Shown here piece by piece: positions 32,915-44,171 of a stretch of DNA of 64,000 nucleotides. The position numbers were made by a program, and so were the translations under genes. The notes beneath the pieces are model-generated. The model was not told the DNA's origin. It ran no database searches and saw only the letters and a list, made by a program, of their open reading frames with translations. The first letter of the stretch is position 1. Each line of letters opens with the position of its first letter. Origin of the DNA: Patiria pectinifera (lineage: Eukaryota > Echinodermata > Asteroidea > Valvatida > Asterinidae); NCBI GenBank assembly GCA_029964075.1, contig CM057129.1, positions 24,915,430 to 24,979,429 of the forward strand, written 5' to 3'.

Positions 32915-34620
32915 TCAAGACCGCAGTTAGACAATGTTCGCAAATGCTACCCGAAAACTTCCCATATAAATGCACATGTTCCATACCGGATGTGATTTAT
33001 GTTTCATTGCGGACCATGTGGACAAAATGTTGAGCGTCGCATAATGCAATCCGACCGTTCGTGATTCGAAACGGAGCCTGAGCAAGTGACGGGAATTGTA
33101 AAGTTACAACACAGATAAGTTTTACAGAATTTCCTACATTATTACGCTTTTCAACGAAAAAAAATCTCTAAACTGGAGTAAAAGAGTAATGAATCAGTAA
33201 TGACCGTGATGACACGCAGGTCACAGGTCACGCAAAATCCAACCAATCAAAGCGTGAATTCATCAGAGTATCCCAACGTCCTGTTTGCAGGGCGGGGGGG
33301 GGGGGGGGGGTACGAGCGAAACTGCCGTTTTGTTCGAATTTATACAGAAGGTCCTTTTTACATAAAATGGCCACGCCCCCATTGCTACGAAATGACCAAG
33401 ACGTTTGTGAGAGCACGTTAAACATCAATTATGCAAGAGCGCTACAGGGTCCGCTGTACTAATTCAAGCCCCATTGAAAACAGTGTAAATCAAAAAAGTT
33501 CAGGGCCAAATAACATGCAACCCAACATCATTGGGGTTTCTCGAACAAAACTAAAATAATTGTCTTGTCTTTCATCTTTTCATTTCTTTTCAATTTTAGG
33601 TACATTAGCCAATTACATTTTTGAATATTCACACCCAAATAAAATCACCCCCCCGAAAAGTGATAGCTCCCAAGCCTGCATGTAGCCATTTTACAAGTGG
33701 CATCCTTCCACTTTCATAGGCAAATAGGACCCATTTTTCATCCGTAATTTTATCAAGCCTGCCCTCAGATGGAAGCCCCAAAACCAGGGAGTTGATCCTT
33801 GGCTACATTTACACAATTCCAACGTTTTTAAAGCCAAACGGTCTCCGTTTTCAAAAGAAATTGTGGGGGCACTTTTTATGCTAATGACTGGCGTAGAAAT
33901 TCTCACGGGGTCGCAATCGCTTAACAAATGTTGAAGAAAAAAATGGATGAATAAACTTTGACCAATTCTTTTCACAAGAAACCACAGAAAGTCAATAAAA
34001 ACGTGGAATAAACCATGACTATACAACCCTCATTTCAAGGAAAAAGAATGTCCAAAGAAAAACGTTTATAAACTGCCCCATCTCACTATTATTCCCTGAT
34101 GTAAAACAAATGAAAATATGCGTTAAGTGTCCATTGATTGGAGGGGAAAAAAAACCAACGAGTTCTTTGACGCAGTCAATCTGATTGGGAACGGAGCAAG
34201 GATATCTGTGACAAGTCTGAGTCCATGTCGGTGAGCCGACTCGATATCCTTGAGATCACGAGATGTGCTCTCAGGCTGGTGGTTGTGTCAGGCCTTTGCG
34301 GGCACCTCAAAACTGTTGACACTACATTGTACAGACATCCAATCCACACATGTGTATTGTTTTTCTCGGACACTCGACGCCCCAAACTCTAGCACATCCG
34401 CATTTAGCGGAAACAATGGCGGAAGTTTGATTCCTCGCCAATGTTGTTCTTTGCCCGTTTTCTTCATAATGTTACTCGGTATGAAAGGTCCGACTTAAAA
34501 TAAGAGACGCCAAGAAATTTTGGAGATAATATAAGGGTGACTGTGGGGATTTCCCCTCGAAACATAATTGATCAGACCACAATGTTATCAGAAGAAAAAT
34601 GGTATACACATGTACCACTC
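32915..34620. other. Intergenic region, no gene; contains copy of R4-type 5' flank
   Basis: 33941-34560 is similar to the 5' flank of R4 (28230-28890) but no receptor follows. A poly-G run lies near 33294-33311. A 111-codon minus-strand frame at 33691-34026 is kept in the duplicate, but it has no recognisable domain and recent duplication alone explains its conservation. Confidence 0.4.
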
Positions 34621-34639
34621 TACCAGTTTATAATCACTG

Positions 34640-34950
34640 ATCGGGCCCATACCTGAATTCATTTCAACCCCCGTGCTCGCTGAGTGAAGGATTGCGACAC
34701 TTGCTGTCGACTGGAAAAATGGATCAGTCCTTCAAGTAACTCCGTATAGTCATAGCAACCATCACCGGGACAACCTGTAAATAGTTGTTGTGGAATCCTC
34801 CATAAGGTAAAATTAAAAGATTTTTTTTTTTAATATAAACTGGTCTGTATGCCCTATGCTAACTGTTACCTGCGTGATTGAGTTTCCTAAGAGACCACTG
34901 TGGGTGAACCTCCATCATTGTTTGCCGTATCATAATAAGGGAAGGAGTCG
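34640..34950 (-). other. Possible minus-strand gene fragment (two exon-like parts)
   Basis: Read on the minus strand, a stretch ending KLNHAG is followed by a donor-like GTAACAG. After about 85-95 bases comes a pyrimidine tract and ATTTACAG, and then a frame beginning CPGDGCYDYTELLEGLI that ends at a stop in the shared GGTTGAAATGA. The duplicate at 55025-55384 has the same arrangement with a 36-bp in-frame insertion in the second part. The upstream part is out of frame between the copies, so it may be a remnant or chance. No family recognised. Confidence 0.2.
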
Positions 34951-35194
34951 AGTCATCTCACAAGTCCCTGCAAGTCCATCACAAGTCCTCCAGTCCTAAT
35001 TCAAAATGAGCTTTGACAAAGGCATTTCTTTGGTATTGTTCATCCACTTTACTTTTGACTGAAGGCTTTTGAATGGACTTGTGATAGACTCGACTATAAT
35101 TATCATACACAATTATAGCCGCGTCTGAATTTACTTCGCTACTACTAGCTTTTACACATGCGCGTATGGAAGCGCCTGCTGCCACCGGGGGCCT

Positions 35195-35895
35195 CCCGAT
35201 AGTCCGAAGGTCCGATAGTCCGAAGGTTCCTTAGTCAGAAGGTTCGATAGTCCGAATGAACACAATTTCCATAAGAGGGGGTTCGTTAGTCCGAAAATGA
35301 AATAAGGTCCGAAAATGAAATAATGCAATAATCCGAAGGTTCATTAACCCGAAGGTTCATTTGTCCGAAGGTTCGGTAGTCTGAATTTAGAATAAGGTTA
35401 ATTGGTCCGAAGGTTAAATAGTCCGAAAAGAGAACAAGTTTCAGTAGTCCGAAGGCTCATTATTCCGACTTGGCAACAAGGTTCGATAGTCCGAAAAGAC
35501 TATAAGGTCCGTTAGTCCGAATCGACAATAAGGTCCGATAGTCCGAAGTGTCAGACTGACGAAACGTATTGCCCATTCGGACTATCGAACCTTATTGTCA
35601 ATTCGGACTATCGAACCTTATTGTCAATTCGGGCTATCGAACCCTACCGTATTGCCCATTCGGACTATCGAACCTTATCATCTATTCGGACTATGAGTAT
35701 TAAACCTTATTGTCTATTCGGACTATCGAACCCTATCGTCTATTCGGACTATCGAACCTTCGGATTAATTAACCGTATTCTATTTTCGGAATAATGGGCC
35801 CTTCGGACTATGGAACCATCGGACTATGGAACCTTCGGACTAATGACCCTTCGGACTATCGAACCTTCGGACTATCGAACCTTCGGACTATCGGG
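35195..35895. repeat. Foldback repeat of GATAGTCCGAAGGTTC units
   Basis: The left half has degenerate units of GATAGTCCGAAGGTTC in one orientation; from about 35575 the units are in the opposite orientation (TTCGGACTATCGAACCTT). The two outer ends are CCCGATAGTCCG and CGGACTATCGGG. There is no coding capacity and no clear target duplication. A shorter copy lies at 56101-56690. Confidence 0.8.
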
Positions 35896-36655
35896 CCGTA
35901 ACCGAAGCCACCTTCCCAAGTGAGATTCTGCCAAGTTTAATAATCGGACCGTAGCTTCATGACGGTTTTCAGTGCAACTGTATATGCCGTTCTATTAAAA
36001 GTGTACATTCATCCTGCTTTCCCAAAATTATAATCTAGAGAATCCTCTGAGAGCACATGCATTTGAAGAACTTTTGAAAGGAAACAATATGACTGGAGTG
36101 ACGACTAAAGCCCAAAACTACGAAGCAGAATTAGAGTTAAAGATTAAAAACGCATATTTTGAAAAGGAAATATATTTTTTGAAACGCGAACGTGCTTTTT
36201 TAAAAGATCAAACATGTGTTTTAACAAATCGAAAGCACTTTAAACCAGACTGTTTATTTCAAAAAAATTGAACGTGTATTTTTACAACCCGAGTGCAAAA
36301 ACAAGGTGTATTTTGAACAAAACTCCAAACCCCCCTCAAATTAAGAAATTATACCCCCTAAAGAAACCCAAACAAACGAACGAACAAGCAAACAATCAAA
36401 GAGACAAACAAGAGCCGAACGGGGTAAATGAAGCGACTTGACATAGAAAACGATTGTTTAATGAGCTCCACTAACGAAACATCCACGGCGAAATTGCCCT
36501 GAGATATTTATTATTCAAGTAATAAATAGTTGTTTTGGCACATCAGTATTATAGGACACTATGTAAAGTGTGAAGTTTGGCTGCCCGAGCAATTAAATAA
36601 CAGACTACAAAAAACAACAAAAAAAAACCAAGAAAACTAACAAAACTGGCACAAG
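35896..36655. other. Intergenic region, no gene supported
   Basis: A 65-codon frame at 36074-36271 is preserved in the duplicate (56869-57066). It consists of degenerate TTTTNAAAA and CGAACGTG words like those at 38400-38740 and has no known domain, so it is treated as non-coding. Confidence 0.4.
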
Positions 36656-36656
36656 T

Positions 36657-36775
36657 ATTATCAATACTTATCAATACTTATTCGTAACTCAATACTTATT
36701 AATACTTATTCGTAACTCAATACTTATTAATACTTATTCGTAACTCAATACTTATTAATACTTATTCGTATAACT
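36657..36775. repeat. Minisatellite CAATACTTATTAATACTTATTCGTAACT-type
   Basis: Several units of a roughly 28-bp AT-rich repeat. The duplicate at about 57454-57511 has about two fewer units. Confidence 0.8.
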
Positions 36776-36829
36776 CCTGATATTCACAATCAAAGAATAT
36801 ATAAATGGGCCTAACTACTGAAAAACAGC

Positions 36830-37195
36830 CTAGACAGGGGCGGATCCAGGAATTTACGCAGGGGGGATTTTCATCAGCCAAAAAATCTGAAATGTAGACA
36901 AATTTTGTTTCTCCGGACACTTGCCCTCCGAAAATCCATGGAGGGGTCGTACCAAGCTTTAAATGGGGGCGCTGTTCAAATCCGACGATTATTATCACTA
37001 TATTACAGAATGGAGCACAAATACCCCCAACAAAGCTCTGTCCATATTTTGTGTACAGGCGGACATTAATACCAGTATAATTGTTTTGGTGTCAGAGCGG
37101 GGGGGGGGGGGGGTTCGCATTTTTTAAAGGAATCCCCTTTTTTTTTTTTTTTTTTGACCCAGCTGTTCCCCCCCCCCCGAATTCGCGCCTCCTAG
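36830..37195. mobile_element. Poly-G MITE with AGGGGCGGATCC end
   Basis: The left end is CCTAGACAGGGGCGGATCC and the right end near 37175-37195 (GAATTCGCGCCTCCTAGG) is its degenerate inverted match. In the copy near 60630 the right end reads GGATCCGCGCCTGCTAG, closer to perfect. Poly-G and poly-C runs lie inside. No coding capacity. Confidence 0.5.
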
Positions 37196-37214
37196 GCAAT
37201 TATCATTATTAAAA

Positions 37215-37420
37215 CATTTAGTCATGGTTTAGTCCAAGTCGGTCTGGATCCGAGTTGGTTTGGGTCCGAGTTGGTCATGGTTGGGTCCGAGTTGGTTGCC
37301 TCTGGGTCGGCCTGGGTCCGGGTTGGTCTGGATCCGACTTGGCCTGGGTCCGACTTGGTCTGCGTCCAACTTGGTTTTGGTCCAACTTGGTTCGGGTCCG
37401 AGTTGGCTCGAAACAGGAGA
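37215..37420. repeat. GGGTCCGAGTTGGT minisatellite
   Basis: About ten degenerate units of GGGTCCGAGTTGGTCT or GGGTCCAACTTGGTCT. Copies at 57970-58145 and 60680-60940. Overlapping frames in all directions arise from the repeat and are not genes. Confidence 0.85.
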
Positions 37421-38182
37421 TTCGACGAACATCCTCCGAAAAAAATAAAGATTCGGGTGAGCTTCGGATACTCGTGGAAACCGGGCCCGAACACAGTCAA
37501 AAAAATCGAGTGTTTTTCAGCGCCGAGCGTACGTCAAAACCATTGATCTCCATATACACATACTGGATAGGACATCGCGCAGTGTTTGTGCACGAATGCG
37601 CGGCCGAACAATAGCGGCGCGTTTACTGTCAGACGGGTATACGCGCATTGTGCTTTCACTTTGTTTACTTTAGAAAATAGATTATCGAGTGAAATTTTTC
37701 TTACAGGAGGGAGTTCAAGCGCTCCTCCAAAACAAATCTTTAAAAAAAAATAACTGAACGATGAAGAGTTACCCTCAATCCCTCCGCACAGCTTTTCCAC
37801 ACTTTCTTGATATATGCATTTTCGAAATTTAAGAACCCCCCATTTCCTTTTCCCTTATTTTTTTCATCCCTCTATCCTCCTCCCAAAAATGATTGAAAGT
37901 AAATTTCCATTTCATTTTTGGCACATTGGTCATTAGAGCACACTGAATTACTCCATCAATGAAATGAATAATTGTATTAATAATATGCTGAAATGACATT
38001 ATATTTTTTTGTAAACTGAACACTCTCTCGAAAAATTGTATGGAGATTCATTCAAATTATTGATATATTTATTAAAAACCCGAACATGAACCAATTAGAA
38101 TCTAAAAGGTAAAAAAACCCTTTAATTTTACAAAGTAATCAGTAAAAACTTCTTCCCGTCCCTAGATTGATCAGGGAATGAC

Positions 38183-38290
38183 CATGGGCGTCGCCAGGAT
38201 TTTTTCTAGAGGAGGGCAAAATTTGTTTTTGCCAAAAATGCTTGTATTTCTCAACACATTCTTGACATCAGTTTTAGAGGGGGGCAGTGT
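38183..38290. mobile_element. Left part of the CATGGGCGTCGC MITE, truncated
   Basis: It matches the left part of the complete element at 58917-59197. It breaks off within GGGGGGCAG, where sequence matching the third duplicated block (61036 onward) starts. Confidence 0.7.
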
Positions 38291-38399
38291 TTTTCATCAC
38301 GTGTTTTTCAGCGCCGAACGTACGTCAAAACCTGAATGCGTTGAACGCTTCGAATGCATTTTCAAATGTCGAATGCATGAATTCGAAACCAGCCGATGT

Positions 38400-38740
38400 T
38401 TTAATGCAGAAAAAAAAAATCATTCGATTCGTAAAAGATGCACGTTCGGTTTTTGAAAATGCATTCCGTTTTGGAAAAAGCATTCGATTCGTAAAATTGC
38501 ACCTTCGGTTTTTTAAAATACACCTTGTTTTTTAAAAATGCATTTGGGTTGCTAAGATACCTGTTCGACTTTTCAAAATACATTCTGTTTTTCTCGAACA
38601 GTAAAAAGACACGTTCGATTAAAAAAGAAATGAATCCCCTTGCTTTCCGTTTATTTAAACACACGTTGATCTTTAAAAATACACGTTCGAGTAACAAAAA
38701 ATATATTCCGTTTTTCAAAATATGCCTTTCAATCTTTTTG
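38400..38740. repeat. Degenerate AT-rich tandem repeat (ATGCATTCG and TTTTNAAAA words)
   Basis: Runs of TTTT..AAAA alternate with ATGCATTCCG, GCATTCGATTCG, TACACCTTG and similar words at about 28-40 bp spacing. Frames of about 100 codons in it are kept in the duplicate copy but have a low-complexity F/K/N composition. Confidence 0.6.
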
Positions 38741-39268
38741 ACTCCAATTCTGCTTCGTACTAAAGGCTCAAATTATGAGATATCAGGACGAACACTTTGC
38801 ACACCGATTCTGAAATTCCTTTGCGTAGTAACTACATGAAAATTGCACATTTTCAAGTTACAATAATGTTAATGTTTTTATCTAGCTCTTTTTAAACGAT
38901 CTTGCGATTGCGCATTTTTCTCGAAAGTGCCATTAACGAGGGCAAGCAAAATCTGTAATTGGCTTTGAATCCTATGACTTGTTGCCGAATTCATGAAAGT
39001 CATGGTGATAATGTCAAGCACAATGGTCGAGTTAAACTGTCGGTACAGTTTAGTCGTGGATCCACCCCACATGAAGTTGAAAAGGGCATGTCCTGCCGTA
39101 TCGATTTACTTCACATTGACACAAGACTCTATCTTCTGTTGCTTTCATCCATTTCATTTCCTGCTTTTGACAGGGTGGTTGCTGAAATACAAGACGGTTG
39201 CTCTGAATCACCCACATTCAACGACGAACAGTCACTGTAGCAGCATCCACTGATCTCACCATCAAGAG
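38741..39268 (+). other. 5' flank and leader of receptor R5
   Basis: The equivalent of the donor site reads CGTAGTAACTA near 38825, a weakened match. The acceptor TTTTGACAG has AG at 39172-39173, and the leader holds an in-frame TAG just before the start codon. Confidence 0.5.
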
Positions 39269-40447
39269 ATGGATATGTTCACTGTGGCAAGCGAAATGGC
39301 CACGACAATGGTACCAGAAAACATGACAGTCGTTAGCACCATGTCCGATTTTGTGTCGTCTGATATCAGGACTGACGCAGTTGAGGCAACTAGTGTCACT
39401 ACAAGCATGACATCTGCGTCATTGATGAAGTCCACGACACAAGGTGACGGTCGCGAATTTCGCTTTGAAGACCCCGTACAGCGGATCATCATCGGCTGCG
39501 TCTACTGCCTCGTGGCAGTCGTTGGCTTCGCTGGGAACTTCATGGTCATCCTGGCTGTCATTCTGTCAAGGAAACTCCAAAGTCGCATCAATGCATTTGT
39601 CGTCAACTTGGCCGTAGCTGACTTACTTAATTGCTGTGCTATTCCGTTCACAGCAGTGGCTCTGTTCAGCTTGGGTGGATGGCCTCCCGAATTACCTCCT
39701 CTACTTTGTTCCTTCATGGGCGGTCTTCACTTTCTTAGTCTCGAGGGAAGTGTCATAAACTTGGCAGCCATTGCCATTAATCGGTATGTCCTCATCACCA
39801 AGACGAGTGCTACGTACCGCTCCATCTACACACCTAAGAAGATTGCAGCTATGGTGGTCTTCACATGGGTTTACCCAGCTCTGATCTGTAGTTTACCCTT
39901 TGTCGGGATCGGGATGTTTGGATATTCGATGAAATACAAGACCTGTAACCAAGACAACTCCTTGGAAACCAGCGATCTCTTTAGCCTCCTGGGCTCTGCC
40001 CTTGGATTCCCAATTCCTCTGATCGTCCTTGTGGTGTGCTACATCAAGATTTACCGCCACATCACCGGCCACATGAAGAAGTTGTCGGGTAACGATGTGG
40101 AGCTAGCCGAGAAATCAAACTCCTCCACCGCCAGCACCAAGCGACTCACCAGGAATCCACCGGCCAGCTTCAGTAAGCGACAGGTGGAAATCACTAAGAA
40201 CCTTTTCTACGTGGTCTGTGCCTTCGTTGCTTGCCTGGCTCCCTTCGGCATCGCCCTGATGGTACCACCCAGCGATCCAGCCATTCCATGGACCGGAATG
40301 ATCGCCATCGTCAACAGCGCTATCAACCCGATCATCTACGGGGCCAAACACCCACACTTCAAGGAGGTGTTCCGTCACATGTTGCGGTGCCGGTACCACA
40401 TGATCCCTGAACCTTCTGGATGCCTCCGTAAGATCAGATCTAGATAA
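39269..40447 (+). CDS. Class A GPCR, divergent subfamily, copy R5
   Basis: A 392-residue intact receptor. N90 in TM1, D118 in TM2, C147 at the top of TM3, NRY at 171-173 (not NRF), W200 in TM4, C226 in ECL2, CLAP 322-325, NPIIY 353-357. ECL1 is two residues longer (LGGWPPELPPLLC) than in R1-R4. TM1 and the part from IL3 to the C-terminus are almost identical to the other receptors at the DNA level. The N-terminal domain (about 28-62) and TM2-TM5 are clearly different. A Glu at 159 in TM3 is unusual and is Ala in the near-duplicate R7. ATTAAA at 40540-40545 is a likely poly(A) signal. Probably a different ligand preference; not known. Confidence 0.9.
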   Translation: MDMFTVASEMATTMVPENMTVVSTMSDFVSSDIRTDAVEATSVTTSMTSASLMKSTTQGDGREFRFEDPVQRIIIGCVYCLVAVVGFAGNFMVILAVILSRKLQSRINAFVVNLAVADLLNCCAIPFTAVALFSLGGWPPELPPLLCSFMGGLHFLSLEGSVINLAAIAINRYVLITKTSATYRSIYTPKKIAAMVVFTWVYPALICSLPFVGIGMFGYSMKYKTCNQDNSLETSDLFSLLGSALGFPIPLIVLVVCYIKIYRHITGHMKKLSGNDVELAEKSNSSTASTKRLTRNPPASFSKRQVEITKNLFYVVCAFVACLAPFGIALMVPPSDPAIPWTGMIAIVNSAINPIIYGAKHPHFKEVFRHMLRCRYHMIPEPSGCLRKIRSR

Positions 40448-41359
40448 GATGCTTCCCAGATGCTAATCACAGCATCAGGAGTGTGAGAATGAGACAAACA
40501 ACTCCCATGAAAATGACTGTAGAGAAATAGATTCTGCAGATTAAAAAAACTCTACATGTTTCTGAAGTATTTTTTTTTCTGTCGGTTTCATGAAACCATT
40601 AAATATTAAACATGAGCAGGGGGTTTATTGGGGGTAGTTCAACCATACAATTCGCTGACGTATTAAATATTAATGATTTAGCATGTACGTCTCGTCGAAA
40701 AAAAAAGATATGCCTATAGTATTGACATTATTATCCAGATAACTTTTTGAAGTGAAATTGAAAAAAGCCATATGTTTGTATGCCGAAACCTTAAAGTGTA
40801 GAATAACAAGTGTCACCTGATGAACCAATTTATTAATACATGTACAGGTATCATCTCGACTATTTCATATATCAATGTCCAATTACTTCAGTGAATCTAT
40901 TACACATGATTGTATTAAGAATGTGATTTCCATCTTTTGCCTCGCATGCTTTCCTGCACGTGTATTTGCTAAGACGAACTATTAGGTCACATATGTAAAA
41001 CTGTTGAGAGTATACGCTTGTAAATGCCACTGCAGTTTTTTTTTAATAGGAAGTTAAAGGTCTGTATAAATGACTTAAAGGACTTAACATCAATATACAT
41101 GTACAGCGTACAAAACGTTAAGTCTAATAAATTTGTGCTTATTGTGATTTTCATCCCTTCTCCCCAGTGGTGTAACTGGGGGAGGGGGGGGGGCCCGCAG
41201 GGGGTGGACGTGCCCCCCCCCCTCCCGCGGATATCTGTTCCCCTACCCATTTCAAATCTTGAATCGAAAATTATACTAAACTAAGGTACCGCAGAAGTTT
41301 GACCCTAGTGACGTCATTGCTCCTCCCTGCCCGAATTGTGTGCGTTGCTCGTCAGCACC

Positions 41360-41621
41360 CAGTAGCGGATCTAAAGGTGGGGTCGCACCCCCCGTTCATC
41401 CGCTGACTATAATGTTATGAAACTAGTATATGGGGCCAAAACAACTAGTATATGGGGCCAAAAACAATCAATGGAATGCTAAAGTTCCTAAATGTATTCT
41501 CAGATTGCCTTGGAATGTAGGAGAAAGCATCGTAGACGTCATCGGCACACCTTCACTCAACCCCCCTCCAACTTCATATCAAACCCCTCCCCCCCTGTTA
41601 TGAAAGCTAGATCCGCCCCTG
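41360..41621. mobile_element. MITE with CAG..GCGGATCTA termini, second copy
   Basis: The duplicate of 2858-3118, with the same inverted ends and the same GCACC flanks. Confidence 0.6.
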
Positions 41622-43485
41622 GCACCCATGCATCACACTGCACAATGTGAACCGTCGCTCTACCCACCGTCACATTTATTAAAGGGCGAAGAAATAGGTG
41701 ACCTCTGAAATCTTTACAAAATTTTTTGAAGGAAATTTAGGCAAATTCTTGTTGACGGTGATTGCCATGATCAAGTCAATGCACGTACATTCCGCGCGGA
41801 CGCATAATACACACGGGGAAATGTTGAGCCAGGTCACCAGCGAAACAAATCCAATGCGAGCGCAAGTAAATTAATGATGCATTCCCCGTGCTATTTTCGA
41901 GTTTCATTCCGAAAAAAATAGATTCCTTTTATAGTTTCTAGCAATACCAAAGTGATTTATTTTTGAATGAGACATACACTGAAAAAATTGGCCATGCATG
42001 TTCAGTTTACATATTGAATGATATAATGGTTATATAATACTTTACAATTTGGACTTATGGTCTGCCAGACAATAATTCCTGTTCTCGCGGGGTCTAGGCC
42101 AATTCACGCCCCACAATCAGTATCGTCAATGTATGTAACGTCTCTTGTGGGGAGTCGTTACCAAATAAAGAGTCATCAGACGATGGATATGCTTGTACCT
42201 TACCATAGAGTTAGCGTCTTACACACAGAATAACAAGGAATATCTACATCTCATTAGAGGGCGCATCATAGTAATGTTAGGTTTGATCCTAGCATCAAGC
42301 CTAGCATCAGAGAACATGGAGAGCGTTCCCCCTCCATGCAAATGTTGGCCGAGACTAGAGAGAGAGTAATAAAGGGGCAGTGTCGGACTGGCGAAATTTT
42401 TTCCCAAACAAGATCCAACAATATAACAAGGAATAATTCACCGACGATTGCCAGCTGATTCGTGCACTGGTTGGAAGTAGTCCTGACTTCTAATCAGGTG
42501 ATTTTTCACTTCTTCTCATTTTACCTTTTCAATGACTAAAGTGAGGAAGGAACATTTCTCACAAGACGTAAAGCCTATCTTGGGTTTGTGTTGTGGAGAA
42601 CAAGGCATTAGATATGCATGTAATGGACCAATCAGAAGATGGGAAACGGATGTCGTTTGGGAAAACCACTTTCCATTGCACGAATGTTTGTTTTGTATAA
42701 CACCTGAATAAATCCTCTTCATCTGATTGGTTGACTTGTGAACTGCTACTTACATATACTTTTTCAGACAAACTGGTGGTCCCTTCCAATATCCGATTTA
42801 TTCAAAACTGTTGGACAAGTTCAGAACTAGCCAGCATATTCAATTTCGCTCGGTCTTACTGTTCCACAACTAAGTTCAGATGTTTCATGTCCAATTTATG
42901 TATTTTAAAACTGTTCTCGTCAAGTTCAAAACTACCATTACATCTAAATTCGGGTAATGGTTTGGCAGCAAATGTTATTTGCTTCTTTGTGTTTGTGAAA
43001 ATTCCGAGAGTGTGACGAGGAGCGTGTCCATGTAGATCACTCGTGGGTGTGTTACGGGGAACTGATCCTAAAGGAAAAGGGGATGAGGACATCTTTCTCG
43101 ATGTATGAGGTTGTGTAAAGCCTTGGTCAAGGCGTTCGTCGATAGCGTCCGTGATGGTTTTTGGCCGGCCGGGAGGAGGGGGGGGGGGAGGGGAGCTATT
43201 TTTCCCCCAATTTATGTCGGCTTTTTCTAACATCGTTCATAACCAACCCGACCCTACCCCACCCGAAAATCGCAAATGCAAAACCGAAACCGACCCAACC
43301 CGACTGAAATGATGGACAAACGGACCCAACCCGCCCGAAGTCGGTTTCGGGTCGGGTTTGCACAACACATGCATTGCAAGAACGTTTTGAAAGAAAACAC
43401 GTATGACTGCATGGAATGACGACTAGTGGTAAAACAGCTCAAATTATGAGGACCAGCATTTTGTATGTCGAAATTCCTCTGCGCG
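41622..43485. other. Intergenic region, no gene
   Basis: Duplicate of 3119-4974 with scattered differences, including a longer poly-G run near 43180-43190. Confidence 0.45.
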
Positions 43486-44077
43486 GTAAGTAACACGGGT
43501 ATAATAAGTTAACGTTCTTATTCTGTATTTAAACGATCTTACCGACTTGTGCACTTTCTCGTACGTTTCCTTAAAGAACCCAAAACAAAATCCGCCATTG
43601 GCATTGAAACCTAGTGACTTGCCGAATTGCTATATGCACAGTTTACTCGTAGGTACAACAAAATCCATCCAAGTCAGTATAGAGTTTAAAACGGCATGTC
43701 TTGCTGTATTGATTTACTTTACATCAATACAAAACTCTCGCTTCTTGTGCTTTTATCAGATGTTTGGGGTTTCACTTTAATTTGACATATAAATATGACT
43801 ATGTAAGGGTTACACTTTTTACCAACGTTCCTAAACAAAAAGCAGCTTTGAATCATCCTGTTGTCTCTTGCTAAAATCAAAAGATAATTGAATAAATAAA
43901 CTTTACTTGGAAAGGTTTTAGAAAGGAAGTCCACCCCCCAAACCCCCCCCCAGCTTTGAATCATCCTTATATTTCTGGCTTGAACCTAAAGGTAGTTCAA
44001 TAAATAAATAAATAAAGAGTACTTGAAAACGTTTCATTATAGATTAAATATTTGGTTTCATTTGCTGCTTGTGACAG
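43486..44077 (+). other. Putative 5'-UTR intron of receptor R6
   Basis: Donor GCGCG|GTAAG at 43486 and acceptor CTTGTGACAG ending at 44077, as at R2. The leader contains an in-frame TAG before the start codon. Confidence 0.5.
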
Positions 44078-44171
44078 GGTGGTTGTGAAATACAGGACGG
44101 TTGCTCTGAATCACCGACAGTCAACGACGAACACTCACTGTAGCAGCATCCACTGATCTCACCATCAAGAG

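Larger units (their letters stand above)
28742..38290. repeat. Segmental duplication, copy beta
   Basis: Near-identical to 49198-59024, with R4 matching the frameshifted receptor there. Large differences are element presence or absence: a 343-bp element here (32572-32914) is missing there, and three elements there (54349, 55488 and 58917 onward) are missing or partial here. A stretch near 30600-30905 is missing in the other copy. Confidence 0.85.
38299..40447. repeat. Segmental duplication, copy gamma
   Basis: Near-identical to 61036-63183 (offset 22,736), covering the degenerate AT repeats, the R5 5' region and the whole R5 gene. Confidence 0.85.

Noticed and set aside
33691..34026. 111-codon minus-strand frame conserved at 53442-53777
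   Set aside because: No recognisable domain, and the two copies are recent duplicates, so conservation is not evidence of coding.
36074..36271. 65-codon frame conserved in the duplicate at 56869
   Set aside because: It consists of degenerate AT-rich repeat words, and conservation is explained by recent duplication.
37222..37546. Overlapping frames on both strands in the GGGTCCGAGTTGGT minisatellite
   Set aside because: Products of the repeat; open in several frames at once.
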